DNA from: Acidimicrobiales bacterium mtb01
GTDB taxonomy: Bacteria; Actinomycetota; Acidimicrobiia; Acidimicrobiales; Ilumatobacteraceae
NCBI GenBank assembly: GCA_004379135.1
Contig: NBNI01000007.1
Span: 855,501 to 919,500, forward strand
Direction: 5' to 3'
DNA length: 64,000 nt
In this document: one piece after another, positions 41,878 through 51,072 of the stretch
How positions within the stretch are numbered: the stretch's first letter is position 1
Layout: each line of letters begins with the position of its first letter
Position numbers and translations under genes: made by a program
The notes under the pieces: generated by a model
What the model was told of the DNA's origin: nothing
Seen by the model: the letters and a program-made list of their open reading frames with translations, nothing else
Database searches by the model: none

Positions 41878-42840
41878 TCACGCGGCGATGGCCGAGCGAA
41901 TCTCGTCGACGATGCGCCGCTCGACCATGTCGGCGGCCACCTTGATGCCGTTGACCATGGCCCGCGCCGACGACGATCCGTGCGAGATGATGCACACCCC
42001 GTCGACCCCGAGAAGGATGGCTCCGCCCGTCGTGTCGGGATCGACCGATTCGTAGAGCGGCAGCAGGGCCGGCAGCAACACGTCGGCGTGCTCCTTGTAT
42101 TCGGGCCTCGAACCGAATGCGGCGATGAGCGCCTTGACCAAGGTCTTCATGCCGCCTTCGAGAGTCTTCAGCACCACGTTCCCGGTGAACCCGTCGGTCA
42201 CCACCACGTCGACGTCGTCGGTCATGACGTCGCGGCCCTCGACGTTGCCGATGAAGTTGATGCCCGGGGCGACGCTCAGGAGTTCGTAGGCCTCCTTGCG
42301 AAGCGTGTCGCCCTTGCCCGGCTCCTCGCCGATCGACAGCAAACCGACACGCGGTGACGGCACGTCGAAACGGTGACGCGAATAGATCGAGCCCATCTGA
42401 GCGAATTGCACGAGCCAGTCGGCCTGCACTTCGGCGTTGGCTCCGGCATCGAGAAGAACAGTGGGCGAACCACCCGGAACTGGAATGGGGGTGGCGATGG
42501 CCGGACGATTCACACCCTTGATTCGTCCCATGCGCAGCAACGCCGACGCCATGGTGGCTCCGGTGTTGCCGGCCGAGATCATGGCCGAGGCCTTGCCGTC
42601 GCGCACGGCTTCGGCGGCGCGAACCAGAGTGGAGTCCTTCTTGGTGCGCACCGACTTGCCCGGATCGTCGTCCATGGCGATCACTTCGGAGGCTTCGATC
42701 AGCGGCAGGCCACCGGTGTTCAGCGAGGGCGGACCGACGAGCACGATCGGGAAACCCTGGCGGGCCGCTTCGTGGGCTCCGGCGAGGATCTCATCGGGAG
42801 CGCGGTCGCCCCCCATGGCATCGACCGCGATGGGTAGCAC
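41878..42840 (-). CDS. plsX: phosphate acyltransferase PlsX
   Basis: It makes acyl-phosphate from acyl-ACP for phospholipid synthesis. 320 residues, MLPIAVDAMGGDRAPDEIL at the start, SAGNTGATMASALL, LLDAGANAEVQADWLVQFA and VVTDGFTGNVVLKTLEGG are family blocks. GTG start at 42840. It follows rpmF by 21 bases. Confidence 0.97.
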   Translation of the reverse strand: MLPIAVDAMGGDRAPDEILAGAHEAARQGFPIVLVGPPSLNTGGLPLIEASEVIAMDDDPGKSVRTKKDSTLVRAAEAVRDGKASAMISAGNTGATMASALLRMGRIKGVNRPAIATPIPVPGGSPTVLLDAGANAEVQADWLVQFAQMGSIYSRHRFDVPSPRVGLLSIGEEPGKGDTLRKEAYELLSVAPGINFIGNVEGRDVMTDDVDVVVTDGFTGNVVLKTLEGGMKTLVKALIAAFGSRPEYKEHADVLLPALLPLYESVDPDTTGGAILLGVDGVCIISHGSSSARAMVNGIKVAADMVERRIVDEIRSAIAA

Positions 42841-42861
42841 GACGATTCGAGAGAACGAAGG

Positions 42862-43038
42862 TCAGACTTCGACGGCGACGCGGTTCTTGTACCAACCGCA
42901 AGCGCCACAGACCGTGTGGGGAAGCTTGGCGGCTCCGCAACGCGGGCACAGGCTGCGCGAGGGCGATCCGAGCTTCCAGGCGCCGGCGCGATGGCTCCGG
43001 GTCTTCGACTTCGACTTCTTCTTCTTGGGAACGGCCAC
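42862..43038 (-). CDS. rpmF: 50S ribosomal protein L32 (zinc form)
   Basis: 58 residues from GTG 43038: MAVPKKKKSKSKTRSHRAGAW is the conserved basic start, then CPRCG...CGACGWY supplies four Cys for zinc. GAGGAG lies before the GTG. The order DUF177-rpmF-plsX-acpP is conserved. Too short to be picked up by a 60-residue cutoff. Confidence 0.95.
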   Translation of the reverse strand: MAVPKKKKSKSKTRSHRAGAWKLGSPSRSLCPRCGAAKLPHTVCGACGWYKNRVAVEV

Positions 43039-43137
43039 GGCTATCTCCTCAGGACGGCTTGGAGAGGATAGCGGTGAGTCGGCCGAAGTCCCCCGGCCCC
43101 GATCGATCGGCCTACCGACGAGCGGGGTTCGGCCTGG

Positions 43138-43650
43138 TCATTCGGGCAACTGTTCGCGGAGGGCGTCGAGGGCCGACCAGCGGGGGTCGCGGGCATCGGT
43201 ACGACAGGAGCACGGCGTCGCATTGCGATCAAGCCCGCACACCGGGCACAGTCCGCGGCAGTCGGCCGAGCACAGCGGCGCATCGGGCAGCTCGAGCAGA
43301 ACCGTCTCGCGCACGAGCGGACGCAGGTCGATCTGATCGTTCTCGATCGGAAAGGCGTCGGGGTCGGTGACCGTCTCCTGATAGAGCTCGCGCACCCGAG
43401 CGTCGATCCGTCCGTCGACCGGGGCGAGACAACGACGGCACTCGCCGTGGAAACGGGCCGAGATGCTCCCCTCGATCACGATTCCGGTGGAGAGGCTCGA
43501 GCACACGAGTTCCACGTCGACATTCGAATGGGGCGCCAGGCGATCGTCCTGGAGTCCGACGAGATCGGGCTCGACATCGCAGACGACGTCCTTCAGCGAG
43601 CCGGGGCGCCGCAGCAGTTCGAGGGCGTTGACGACGAGCGGGTTCTTCAC
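43138..43650 (-). CDS. DUF177 (YceD) family protein
   Basis: 170 residues from GTG 43650. FHGECRRCLAPVDGRIDARVRELYQE and a Cys-rich C-terminal block (CSADCRGLCPVCG, PCSC) match the YceD family, linked to 23S rRNA or ribosome assembly and nearly always beside rpmF. It lies 9 bases after the SepIVA-like gene stop. Confidence 0.92.
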   Translation of the reverse strand: MKNPLVVNALELLRRPGSLKDVVCDVEPDLVGLQDDRLAPHSNVDVELVCSSLSTGIVIEGSISARFHGECRRCLAPVDGRIDARVRELYQETVTDPDAFPIENDQIDLRPLVRETVLLELPDAPLCSADCRGLCPVCGLDRNATPCSCRTDARDPRWSALDALREQLPE

Positions 43651-43659
43651 CGGTGACGG

Positions 43660-44292
43660 TCAGCGATTGGTGGTGGAGTCCTGATCGAAGAACCCGTTGG
43701 ACGGATCGGGGTCGCGCTGCACGACCTGTCCGCTGTCGTCCGAGTACATCTCGGGGAGGTTCTCTTCGCTGGCTCGCTCGGCGCCGATGGCCAGACGACG
43801 GCGACCGGTGTCGACGGTGCGGGCCAACTTGTCGAGCAGGATTTCAAAGCTGGCGAGACGGCGATCGAGGAAGTCCTCCATCTCGTTCTTGCGGCGGCTG
43901 GCGTCGTCCTCGGCGGCTTCGATGATCTGTCGGGCCCGCTGTTCGGCGGCCCGCACGACTTCGGCCCGCTGGACGAAACGCTCGGCCTGCACCTTGGCGG
44001 CCTCAACGATCTCGTCGGCTTCACGACGCATACGCGCGTAGAACTCGTCGCGTTCCTTCATCATCCAGCGAGCCTGGCGGAGCTCGTCGGGCAGACGGTC
44101 GAGCGCACCTTCCAGGATGTCGATGATCTCGTCGCGGTCGATGCGCGGCGTGGACGACAACGGCATGTTGGGTGCGGTCGCGATGATGTCGATGGCCCGC
44201 CGCAGGAGCACGCCCGAATCGCCGAGTTGGTCGTCGGCCACGCGGTCGTACGATCCGGTGTCGTCGTCGAAATCGTCGAAATCGGTGTTCAT
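43660..44292 (-). CDS. SepIVA / DivIVA-like coiled-coil protein
   Basis: 210 residues from ATG 44292. Segments match mycobacterial SepIVA (Rv2927c) in order: IDRDEIIDILEGALDRLPDEL, MMKERDEFYARMRREADEIVEAA, a long charged coiled coil (about 80-165) and NEMEDFLDRRLASFEILLDKLART. SepIVA is a DivIVA-type factor in septation and wall synthesis near the poles. The acidic N-terminus (DFDDFDDDTG) is specific here. The coaD-SepIVA-DUF177 neighbourhood is consistent. Confidence 0.85.
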   Translation of the reverse strand: MNTDFDDFDDDTGSYDRVADDQLGDSGVLLRRAIDIIATAPNMPLSSTPRIDRDEIIDILEGALDRLPDELRQARWMMKERDEFYARMRREADEIVEAAKVQAERFVQRAEVVRAAEQRARQIIEAAEDDASRRKNEMEDFLDRRLASFEILLDKLARTVDTGRRRLAIGAERASEENLPEMYSDDSGQVVQRDPDPSNGFFDQDSTTNR

Positions 44293-44311
44293 GGCGTTGG
44301 CCTCCGTCCGG

Positions 44312-44806
44312 TCAGGACCGGCCCCCAAAGATACTCGTCAGCGTGCGGGCCACCGGGGCAGGCACCAAGTGGCCGACATCGCCTCCGTGCTGGGCGATTT
44401 CGCGGATGAATCGGCTGCTGATGAACACGAGATCGGGACGGGCCGGGAGGAACACCGTTCGAACTCCGGACACGGAGTGATTGGTGTGGGCCATCTGCTG
44501 TTCGATTTCGAAATCGCCCGCGGTCCGCAACCCCTTGACGATGAAGTCGGCGCCCGCGTTTCGAGCCGCATCGACGGCGAGACCGGGATGGGCCTCCACG
44601 CGAACAGTCGGCAGGTGGGCGACCGACTCGCGGATGAGGGCGACTCGCGTGTCGAGATCGATCGCTCCACTCGGTTTACCCGGGTTGTGCATCGCGGCAA
44701 CGATCACGTTGCCGAACAACTCGACCGACTGTTCGACCACGTCGAGATGACCGAGATGGAACGGGTCGAAACTCCCCGGGTACAGAGCGGTGAGCGAACG
44801 GGCCAT
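44312..44806 (-). CDS. coaD: pantetheine-phosphate adenylyltransferase
   Basis: It converts 4'-phosphopantetheine to dephospho-CoA. 164 residues, usual length. GSFDPFHLGHLDVV (11-24) is the nucleotide site; VKGLRTAGDFEIEQQMAHTN and FISSRFIREIAQHGGDV complete the family pattern. It follows rsmD by 20 bases, the common rsmD-coaD pairing. Confidence 0.97.
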   Translation of the reverse strand: MARSLTALYPGSFDPFHLGHLDVVEQSVELFGNVIVAAMHNPGKPSGAIDLDTRVALIRESVAHLPTVRVEAHPGLAVDAARNAGADFIVKGLRTAGDFEIEQQMAHTNHSVSGVRTVFLPARPDLVFISSRFIREIAQHGGDVGHLVPAPVARTLTSIFGGRS

Positions 44807-44826
44807 GCGACCTCCACGGTACCGGT

Positions 44827-45366
44827 TCAGGCCGGGCGGTTGGGGCGGAGAAAGGTGACCCAGGCCCGGCCGTAGCGCTTCGAGCGGACGACTTCCCAGC
44901 CGTCGCGCTCGACCGGTTCGCGATCGCTCTCCACGACAACCACGGCGTCATCGACGACGACGGGTTCGATCGCGGTGAAGAAGCGATCCCAGTCGGAGAA
45001 ACCGTAGGGAGGATCGGCCAGAAGCAGGTCGATGTTGCGTTGACCGACGACCGAGGTGAGGGTGTCGCCCGCCACGACTCGCGTGCGATCGACCAGCCCC
45101 AACTTCGAAACGTTGGCGCGAATCGCTTCGAGGGCCCGCTTGTCGCGCTCGATGAAGGTGCAGTGTCGGGCCCCACGAGAGAGCGCCTCGATTCCGAGCG
45201 CACCACTTCCGGCGTACACATCGAGCACCGCCGCGTCGTCGAGAACACCGAGACTGTCGAGGGCGTTGAACATGGCCTCGCGGGCCCGATCGGTGGTGGG
45301 CCGAGTGGCGTCGCCTTCGGGGGCGATGATGGCCCGACCGCGCAACGAACCGGCCACGACGCGCAT
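44827..45366 (-). CDS. rsmD: 16S rRNA (guanine(966)-N2)-methyltransferase
   Basis: 179 residues from ATG 45366, which lies 7 bases after TAGAGT. Start MRVVAGSLRGR; RPTTDRAREAMFNAL; SAM site VLDVYAGSGALGIEALSRGA; catalytic LLLADPPYGF. Modifies G966 in the small subunit. It diverges from a small plus-strand gene across 32 bases. Confidence 0.95.
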   Translation of the reverse strand: MRVVAGSLRGRAIIAPEGDATRPTTDRAREAMFNALDSLGVLDDAAVLDVYAGSGALGIEALSRGARHCTFIERDKRALEAIRANVSKLGLVDRTRVVAGDTLTSVVGQRNIDLLLADPPYGFSDWDRFFTAIEPVVVDDAVVVVESDREPVERDGWEVVRSKRYGRAWVTFLRPNRPA

Positions 45367-45373
45367 GAACGAC

Positions 45374-45379
45374 ACTCTA
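45374..45379 (-). promoter_or_regulatory. -10 hexamer TAGAGT for rsmD
   Basis: TAGAGT on the minus strand ends 7 bases before the ATG. On the plus strand CAGACT (45387-45392) lies 6 bases before GTG 45399, so the 32-base gap may hold two promoters. Confidence 0.55.
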
Positions 45380-45398
45380 GGGAGGCCAGACTTGGACC

Positions 45399-45587
45399 GT
45401 GCCGCGTTCACCCGAGAAGGAAATCGTGTGCGTCGACTGCGGTGGACGTTGCTTCCTCATTTCCTACGCGCGAGAAGACGGCACCTGGCTGCCGGGTGAC
45501 GTCGTCGCCTACCGATGCCAGGACTGCCTCGATCGCTGGGATCTCGTCCTGCCGGACGACTGGAGCGAGACGGACGACGAATCGTGA
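45399..45587 (+). CDS. zinc-ribbon mini-protein, 62 residues
   Basis: From GTG 45399. Cys pairs at 11/14 (CVDC) and 40/43 (CQDC) make a zinc ribbon; C18 is extra. The C-terminus is acidic with Trp (DRWDLVLPDDWSETDDES). No signal or membrane segment. Its stop overlaps the start of the large membrane protein as GTGA, suggesting a functional link or at least co-translation. Function unknown. Confidence 0.72.
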   Translation: MPRSPEKEIVCVDCGGRCFLISYAREDGTWLPGDVVAYRCQDCLDRWDLVLPDDWSETDDES

Positions 45588-48500
45588 CGGACGTCCGAAC
45601 GCCGCGGCGCGACCTGTCACGTGCGGTGTTCGCCGTCTTCGTGGCGGCGTTCTTGTTGCGCACACTCGGCCCGGTGTGGCGCTCGGGCCTTCGGCCGGAG
45701 TACCCCGATTCGTTCTCGTTCCTCGATCACGCTGGAATCGGACCGTGGTGGCCTTCGTTCTGGTTCGGTGAACGGCCGGTCGGAACACCGCTGGTCGCCT
45801 GGTTCCTCGGCCGGAACACCGGTGCGATCGTGCTCGTACAGTCGGCGGCCTACGCGCTCGCTGTCGCGGTGCTCGGAGCGACCCTCTTGCGCATCGTCGC
45901 CAATCGCGTGATCGCCTGGATGGCGGTCGTGGGTGTCGCCTTGCTGGCGGTGCAGCCGCGCTTCGCGCTGTGGTCGCTCGAAGTGCTGAGCGAGTCGCTC
46001 GGGCTCACGCTGTCACTCCTCGCGTTGGCCGCCTGGCTCGTGCAGGCCCACTCCCCTTCGCGCCGCCGTCTGGTGCTCGCGTTCGCCGTCACGCTGGCCT
46101 GGCTCATGGTGCGCGACGCCCACGCGGTGACGGTCGGCGTCGTCGCCCTGGCCTGCCTGGTCGCCAGTCGATCGACGAGCGATTCGGCGCGACGACGCCT
46201 GCTTCGCGTCGGAGCCGTCGTTCTGGTGCTCGGAGTCGCCTACGTCGCCATCGCGCAGAACGTGAGCGAGCGCAATCGCTATCCGCTCATCAACACCGTC
46301 GGACTGCGAGTCCTCCCCGACGAGGACCTCGCGAACGATTGGGTCGAGCGGGGCATGCCCATGAGCGATGCCCTCCGCGAGCGCGCCGGTTCGGATTCGT
46401 GGTCGGATGGAGACGCTTTTCTGCGCGATCCGCGTCTGGCCGACTTCCGCCACTGGGCCGACGGCGAGGGCCAGCGCGATCAGGTGATGTCGCTCGTGCT
46501 CGACGCCCCGCACTGGCTCGGCGAAATGCGCCGCGACCTTCCCGCTCTGCTCACGTATCGATTCGGCGATTACGACCGCTACGACGCGGGTGACCGGCTC
46601 CCCGAGGGTTCGTCGTGGTTCGATCTTCCACGCACCAACGCTTCGCTCGCTCTCTGGCTGGCCGTCGGCTTCCTGGCGGCCGTCGTCGTCGCACGCAAAC
46701 GGCGAGCTCTCGGAGCGGTGCTCGGAGTCGCGCTGACCGCGACGATCGTCGAGGCGTACACCTCGTACGCGCTCGACGCCGTGGAGGTCCAGCGACACAT
46801 GGTCGGCGTGCTGCTGCGCGTCGGAGTGATCGTCGTGATCGCAGTGGCGTTGGCGCTCGGCGACGCATTCCCGAGAGCGGCGTCGAGAGCGGCGCCGATC
46901 ACGAGGACCACGGCGGCGCTCGTGGGCGCGGGAACGACGCTCGTGTTCATGGCGTGGACGGCCATCGAGTTCCGCTCACAGGATTACGACCCGCAGTTCG
47001 CGCGCACGGTCGTCGAGCGAGCGGCCAGATTCGGCGGCTCGTACTACGAGAACGGCATCCACAACAAGGGACCGTTCGAGATGGTCGTGTACGACGCCGC
47101 GCACCGGGTCGCGTCGTACGACTCGTATTGGTTCGCGATCGCGGCCTTCGTGATCGCCATCGCACTGGTCGTGGCCGCCGCGAGCGCGACGGTTTCGCGG
47201 ACGCTCGGAGCGGGTCGGGCCGCCGCCGTCTCGGCGGGTGTCATCGCGTTCATCCACCTCACGTTCTCGTCGAGCGACTACGCGGGAGTTCTCTACAGCC
47301 GCAACATCACGACCGGACTCCTCGCGTCGGCGGTCGTCGTCGTCCTCACCGAATGGTTCTGGACGTCGGTTCGCCGCGCGCGCCTCTCGTGGGTCGCCCT
47401 GGCCTTACTCGTCGGACTGGCCGTACAGACGCTCCTCACGAGCGCCTTCGCGGCGGTCGCGGTCGTGTCGCTCGCACTCGTCGTTCGCCGACACGACACG
47501 CCGTTCGCTCGTCCGGGTGTCGTCTTCGCTTCGACGGGCATCGCCACCGTGGCGAGCGCACCCGTGTGGTACGCGCTGCGCGGTACTTTCGATGAATTCT
47601 GGTCGGGCTGGTGGACCTACGCGAGTTACATGAATTCGGGTCTGGGTCGCGCGCTGCGCGATCAATTCGGACTCGGCTGGCAGACGTTCCTCGGGTACCA
47701 CCAGGACCGGCCGATGCTCGTCGTTCTCTACGCCGTGTTCGCGGTGATCGTTCGCCGACGCTGGCACTCGCTCACGAGCACGCAGCGAGCCCTCGGCGCG
47801 ACCATCGCCGTGTGGTGGTTCGCCGCCTGGATCGAACTGATACTGAGCCAGCGCTATTCGAGCCACTACTTCTCGGTGCTCGCGGTGCCCACTCTCCTCG
47901 CCATCGCCTTCGTCATCGGAGCGATCGCTCCGCTCCTCCCGCTCCGACGTGCGCTTCCCCTTTTCGTCCTCGTCGGATCGCTGGCCGCCCAGGGCACCGA
48001 CATGTTCTGGGCTGGCGCCGAATCGGCCGGGCGATTCACCGGCTTCGCCGATCACACCGTCGAACGCGCTCGAAATCGCAGTGGCGAATCGCGAACGGTC
48101 CATGCGGTGCTCGACCTGGTGGGACGGGACGGCGACCCCCTCCTGTCGTGGACGATGTATCCCTGGACGTACCTCGAAAACCATCGCGTGCCGGCCACCC
48201 GCTTCGCCTGGAAATCGTTCCTGATCGGCGAGATCTACCTCGGCCGAACCTCATCCGACTACGTACTGCCCGAGACCCGAACCTGGTTCGCCGAGGACCT
48301 CGCGGAATCACGACCGCGCGCGTACGTGCACCCGGTCAGCGTGTCGCTCGGCGGGAGCGACTGGTTCCAGCGGATCGTCGATCGCGACTTCCAGCCGGTG
48401 CTGACCACCGAGCAGAACGAATTGAGCATCGAACGAGGCGCCTGGTCGGAGTTGACCCGGAATCCGACCGGAGCGGCGCGTGATGTCGTCGTCGCGGCGG

Positions 48501-48874
48501 ATCCGGTCGTCATCGCCGACGACGACTGCCGATCCACGGGTGGACGACTCCCCTCGCTCGGTGCCGACACGAGCGTGACGTTCTGGTTCCGCGATGCCGA
48601 CGGATCGAACGAGACGGTCGCGCTGTCGCTGTCGTCCACTCGCGCATGGTCGAGCAGCGAATCGGTCGAATTCGCCTCGATTCCGGTGGCTCTCGAGGAG
48701 CCGGAACCGTTCCGCCTCCTGATCGGGGCGCGAGCCGCGGTGCTCGTGATCGGAGATCGGATCGTCGGAGCGGTCGAGATCGACGGCGACACGACGGTGA
48801 GCGCGACCGCGACCGGCGACGTTCGGTTGAGCGAGGTCCGTTCGGGCGGGATGCCGGCTTTCGCCGGCTGCTGA
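45584..48874 (+). CDS. 1096-residue membrane protein resembling two fused GT-C glycosyltransferases
   Basis: From GTG 45584. Two hydrophobic blocks each begin with a GT-C-like first loop. The first (RPEYPDSFSFLD, FGERPVGTPLVAWFLGRN, LVQSAAYALA) follows helix 1. The second (DYDPQFARTVVE, YYENGIHNKGPFEMVVYD) follows a helix at about residue 445-465. Roughly nineteen to twenty membrane helices reach residue about 810. The last about 280 residues are extracytoplasmic, with two strand-rich segments (VVIADDDCRSTGGRLPS..., beta-sandwich-like). GT-C enzymes use lipid-linked sugars outside the membrane. The family call rests on loop patterns, so it is moderate. Confidence 0.62.
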   Translation: MTDVRTPRRDLSRAVFAVFVAAFLLRTLGPVWRSGLRPEYPDSFSFLDHAGIGPWWPSFWFGERPVGTPLVAWFLGRNTGAIVLVQSAAYALAVAVLGATLLRIVANRVIAWMAVVGVALLAVQPRFALWSLEVLSESLGLTLSLLALAAWLVQAHSPSRRRLVLAFAVTLAWLMVRDAHAVTVGVVALACLVASRSTSDSARRRLLRVGAVVLVLGVAYVAIAQNVSERNRYPLINTVGLRVLPDEDLANDWVERGMPMSDALRERAGSDSWSDGDAFLRDPRLADFRHWADGEGQRDQVMSLVLDAPHWLGEMRRDLPALLTYRFGDYDRYDAGDRLPEGSSWFDLPRTNASLALWLAVGFLAAVVVARKRRALGAVLGVALTATIVEAYTSYALDAVEVQRHMVGVLLRVGVIVVIAVALALGDAFPRAASRAAPITRTTAALVGAGTTLVFMAWTAIEFRSQDYDPQFARTVVERAARFGGSYYENGIHNKGPFEMVVYDAAHRVASYDSYWFAIAAFVIAIALVVAAASATVSRTLGAGRAAAVSAGVIAFIHLTFSSSDYAGVLYSRNITTGLLASAVVVVLTEWFWTSVRRARLSWVALALLVGLAVQTLLTSAFAAVAVVSLALVVRRHDTPFARPGVVFASTGIATVASAPVWYALRGTFDEFWSGWWTYASYMNSGLGRALRDQFGLGWQTFLGYHQDRPMLVVLYAVFAVIVRRRWHSLTSTQRALGATIAVWWFAAWIELILSQRYSSHYFSVLAVPTLLAIAFVIGAIAPLLPLRRALPLFVLVGSLAAQGTDMFWAGAESAGRFTGFADHTVERARNRSGESRTVHAVLDLVGRDGDPLLSWTMYPWTYLENHRVPATRFAWKSFLIGEIYLGRTSSDYVLPETRTWFAEDLAESRPRAYVHPVSVSLGGSDWFQRIVDRDFQPVLTTEQNELSIERGAWSELTRNPTGAARDVVVAADPVVIADDDCRSTGGRLPSLGADTSVTFWFRDADGSNETVALSLSSTRAWSSSESVEFASIPVALEEPEPFRLLIGARAAVLVIGDRIVGAVEIDGDTTVSATATGDVRLSEVRSGGMPAFAGC

Positions 48875-48903
48875 TCGAACCGCCCGCGGCATCGACCGAC
48901 GGG

Positions 48904-51072
48904 TCAACTCTTGAAGAGGAACTCCTCGTCTTCGGGACGCAGGAAGAGTTCGAGCTCGTCCCGGAGCGCGGCATGCGACGCGAGCGTTGGGTCGTCGTCG
49001 ACCACCGCGAACGCCGCCTCGCGCGCCATCGCCACCAGCTCCCGATCGCGTCGTAGCGAGGCGAGCTTCAGATCGCTGCGACCCTTCTGCTCCTTGTTCA
49101 TGAGGGTTCCCTCGCCACGCAACTCGAGGTCGACCTCGGCGAGGTGGAAGCCGTCGTCGGATTCGACGAGGGCCTCGACCCGCGGCGAGACCTCGGCGAC
49201 CAGAGTCGACTCGTCGCCGGCCGCGCTCGTGACGAGCCAACAGGTGGACTCGTGCGATCCGCGACCGACTCGCCCGCGCAACTGGTGGAGCTGGGCGATG
49301 CCGAAACGATCGGCATCGAGGATCACCATCGCCGTCGCGTTCGGAACGTCGACGCCGACTTCGATCACGGTGGTGGCCACCAGCACGTCGAGCCGACCCG
49401 TTCGGAACGAATCCATGACGGCTTCCTTCTCGGCCGACGACATCCGGCCGTGCAGCAATCCGACGCGCAACCCTGCGAGTTCGCCGGTCTCGAGGCGAAT
49501 TCGGGTCTCCTCGGCCGAGGCCACCTCGAGCTTCTCGCTCTCCTCGATGAGGGGGCAGACCACGTAGGCCTGTCGGCCCCGACTCACTTGATCGCGAACA
49601 TCGGCCCACACGTCGTTCGCCTCCACCCCACGCGCGTGACGCGTGACGATCGGAGTCCGCCCCGGCGGCTTCTCGTCGAGGATGCTGACGTCGAGATCGC
49701 CGTAGACCGTCATGGCCGCCGTGCGCGGAATCGGGGTGGCCGTCATGACCAGCACATCGGGCGACCGTCCGTCGGCTTGGCCCTTGTCGCGCAGAGCCGC
49801 TCGCTGCTCGACGCCGAATCGATGCTGTTCGTCGACGACGACCACACCGAGACTGGCGAATTCGACCCCCTCCTGGATGAGCGCGTGGGTACCGATGACG
49901 ATGTCGACCGAACCATCGGCCAGACCGGCCAGGACGTCCCGCCGCTTCTCGCCGGTGACGCTGTTGGTGAGGAGTTCGACCCGAACTTCGCGTTCACCGA
50001 ACAAGTTCTCGTCGGACGGAATGCGCAGACCGTCGAGAAGTCGACGAATACCCGACGCGTGCTGTTCGGCCAGCACTTCGGTGGGTGCCATGAGTGCCGA
50101 CTGATGACCGCCGTCGACGCCCACGAGCATGGCCACGACCGCGACGAGCGTCTTGCCCGCACCCACGTCGCCTTGGAGCAGTCGATGCATCGGTCGCGGA
50201 TCGGCCAGATCGCGTTCGATCTCGCGGATCACTCGTTCCTGCGCCCCGGTGAGTCGATAGGGCAGATCGGCGAGGAAGCGTCGCACGAGCGGACCGTCCA
50301 CACGATGGACGATGCCGACCGAGTCGCGCTCCATGGCTCGCTTGCGCATGACGAGGACCAGCTGCACGCGGAGCAACTCGTCGAACGCGAGTCGACGGCG
50401 AGCTGCTTCCTTGACGGCGAAGGTGTCGGGCAGGTGGATGCCGAAGAGCGCATCCTGTCGGCTCGCGAGCGTGAAGCGTTCGAGGATCGACGCGGGCACC
50501 GGGTCGTCGAGTCCGCGGGCGCGGCATCGCGACAGTGCCTCGTCGACGGCGCGACGAACGACCCACGACGGCAGATCAACCTTCTCGCTCTGCGGATACA
50601 CCGACACGATCGGTCGCGGGCGCTCACCCGGATCGCCGAGCACGTCGACGGTCGGATTGGCCATCTGTCGCTGGCCGCGGAAAGCAGTCACCTTGCCGTG
50701 CACGGCGACGAGCGAACCCGGAGCGAGTTGCCGCTCGCGCCATGGCTGGTTGAAGAACACCACGGTGAGTCGGCCGGTGTCGTCTCCGATCGTCGCGGTG
50801 ACGCGCGACGGACCACGGCCCCGCGGCGGCGACGACACCGCGCGAACCTCGGCCACGACCAGTGCGTCGAGACCTTCGACCAGATCCTCGATTCGCGCCT
50901 CACGAGTCCGGTCGATCCACCGTCTCGGATAATGAGTGAGCAGATCGGCCAGGTTCTCGATGCCGAATTTGCCGAAGTTCTCGCGCCGCTTTCCGGCCCC
51001 CACCGCCTTCAGTCGAGCCAGATCGATGTCGGCGAGATCACGAAACGTGATCGGAGCGGACTGTTCGCTCAC
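48904..51072 (-). CDS. recG: ATP-dependent DNA helicase RecG
   Basis: 722 residues from GTG 51072. The wedge/OB domain (about 60-150) is followed by helicase domain motifs: GDVGAGKT (301-308), a VVVDEQHRFG box, TATPIPRT, LHGRMSSAEKEAVM and QLHQLRGRVGRG. It remodels stalled replication forks and branched DNA. GTGA overlap with the upstream kinase-like gene, the usual DAK-recG order. Confidence 0.97.
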   Translation of the reverse strand: MSEQSAPITFRDLADIDLARLKAVGAGKRRENFGKFGIENLADLLTHYPRRWIDRTREARIEDLVEGLDALVVAEVRAVSSPPRGRGPSRVTATIGDDTGRLTVVFFNQPWRERQLAPGSLVAVHGKVTAFRGQRQMANPTVDVLGDPGERPRPIVSVYPQSEKVDLPSWVVRRAVDEALSRCRARGLDDPVPASILERFTLASRQDALFGIHLPDTFAVKEAARRRLAFDELLRVQLVLVMRKRAMERDSVGIVHRVDGPLVRRFLADLPYRLTGAQERVIREIERDLADPRPMHRLLQGDVGAGKTLVAVVAMLVGVDGGHQSALMAPTEVLAEQHASGIRRLLDGLRIPSDENLFGEREVRVELLTNSVTGEKRRDVLAGLADGSVDIVIGTHALIQEGVEFASLGVVVVDEQHRFGVEQRAALRDKGQADGRSPDVLVMTATPIPRTAAMTVYGDLDVSILDEKPPGRTPIVTRHARGVEANDVWADVRDQVSRGRQAYVVCPLIEESEKLEVASAEETRIRLETGELAGLRVGLLHGRMSSAEKEAVMDSFRTGRLDVLVATTVIEVGVDVPNATAMVILDADRFGIAQLHQLRGRVGRGSHESTCWLVTSAAGDESTLVAEVSPRVEALVESDDGFHLAEVDLELRGEGTLMNKEQKGRSDLKLASLRRDRELVAMAREAAFAVVDDDPTLASHAALRDELELFLRPEDEEFLFKS

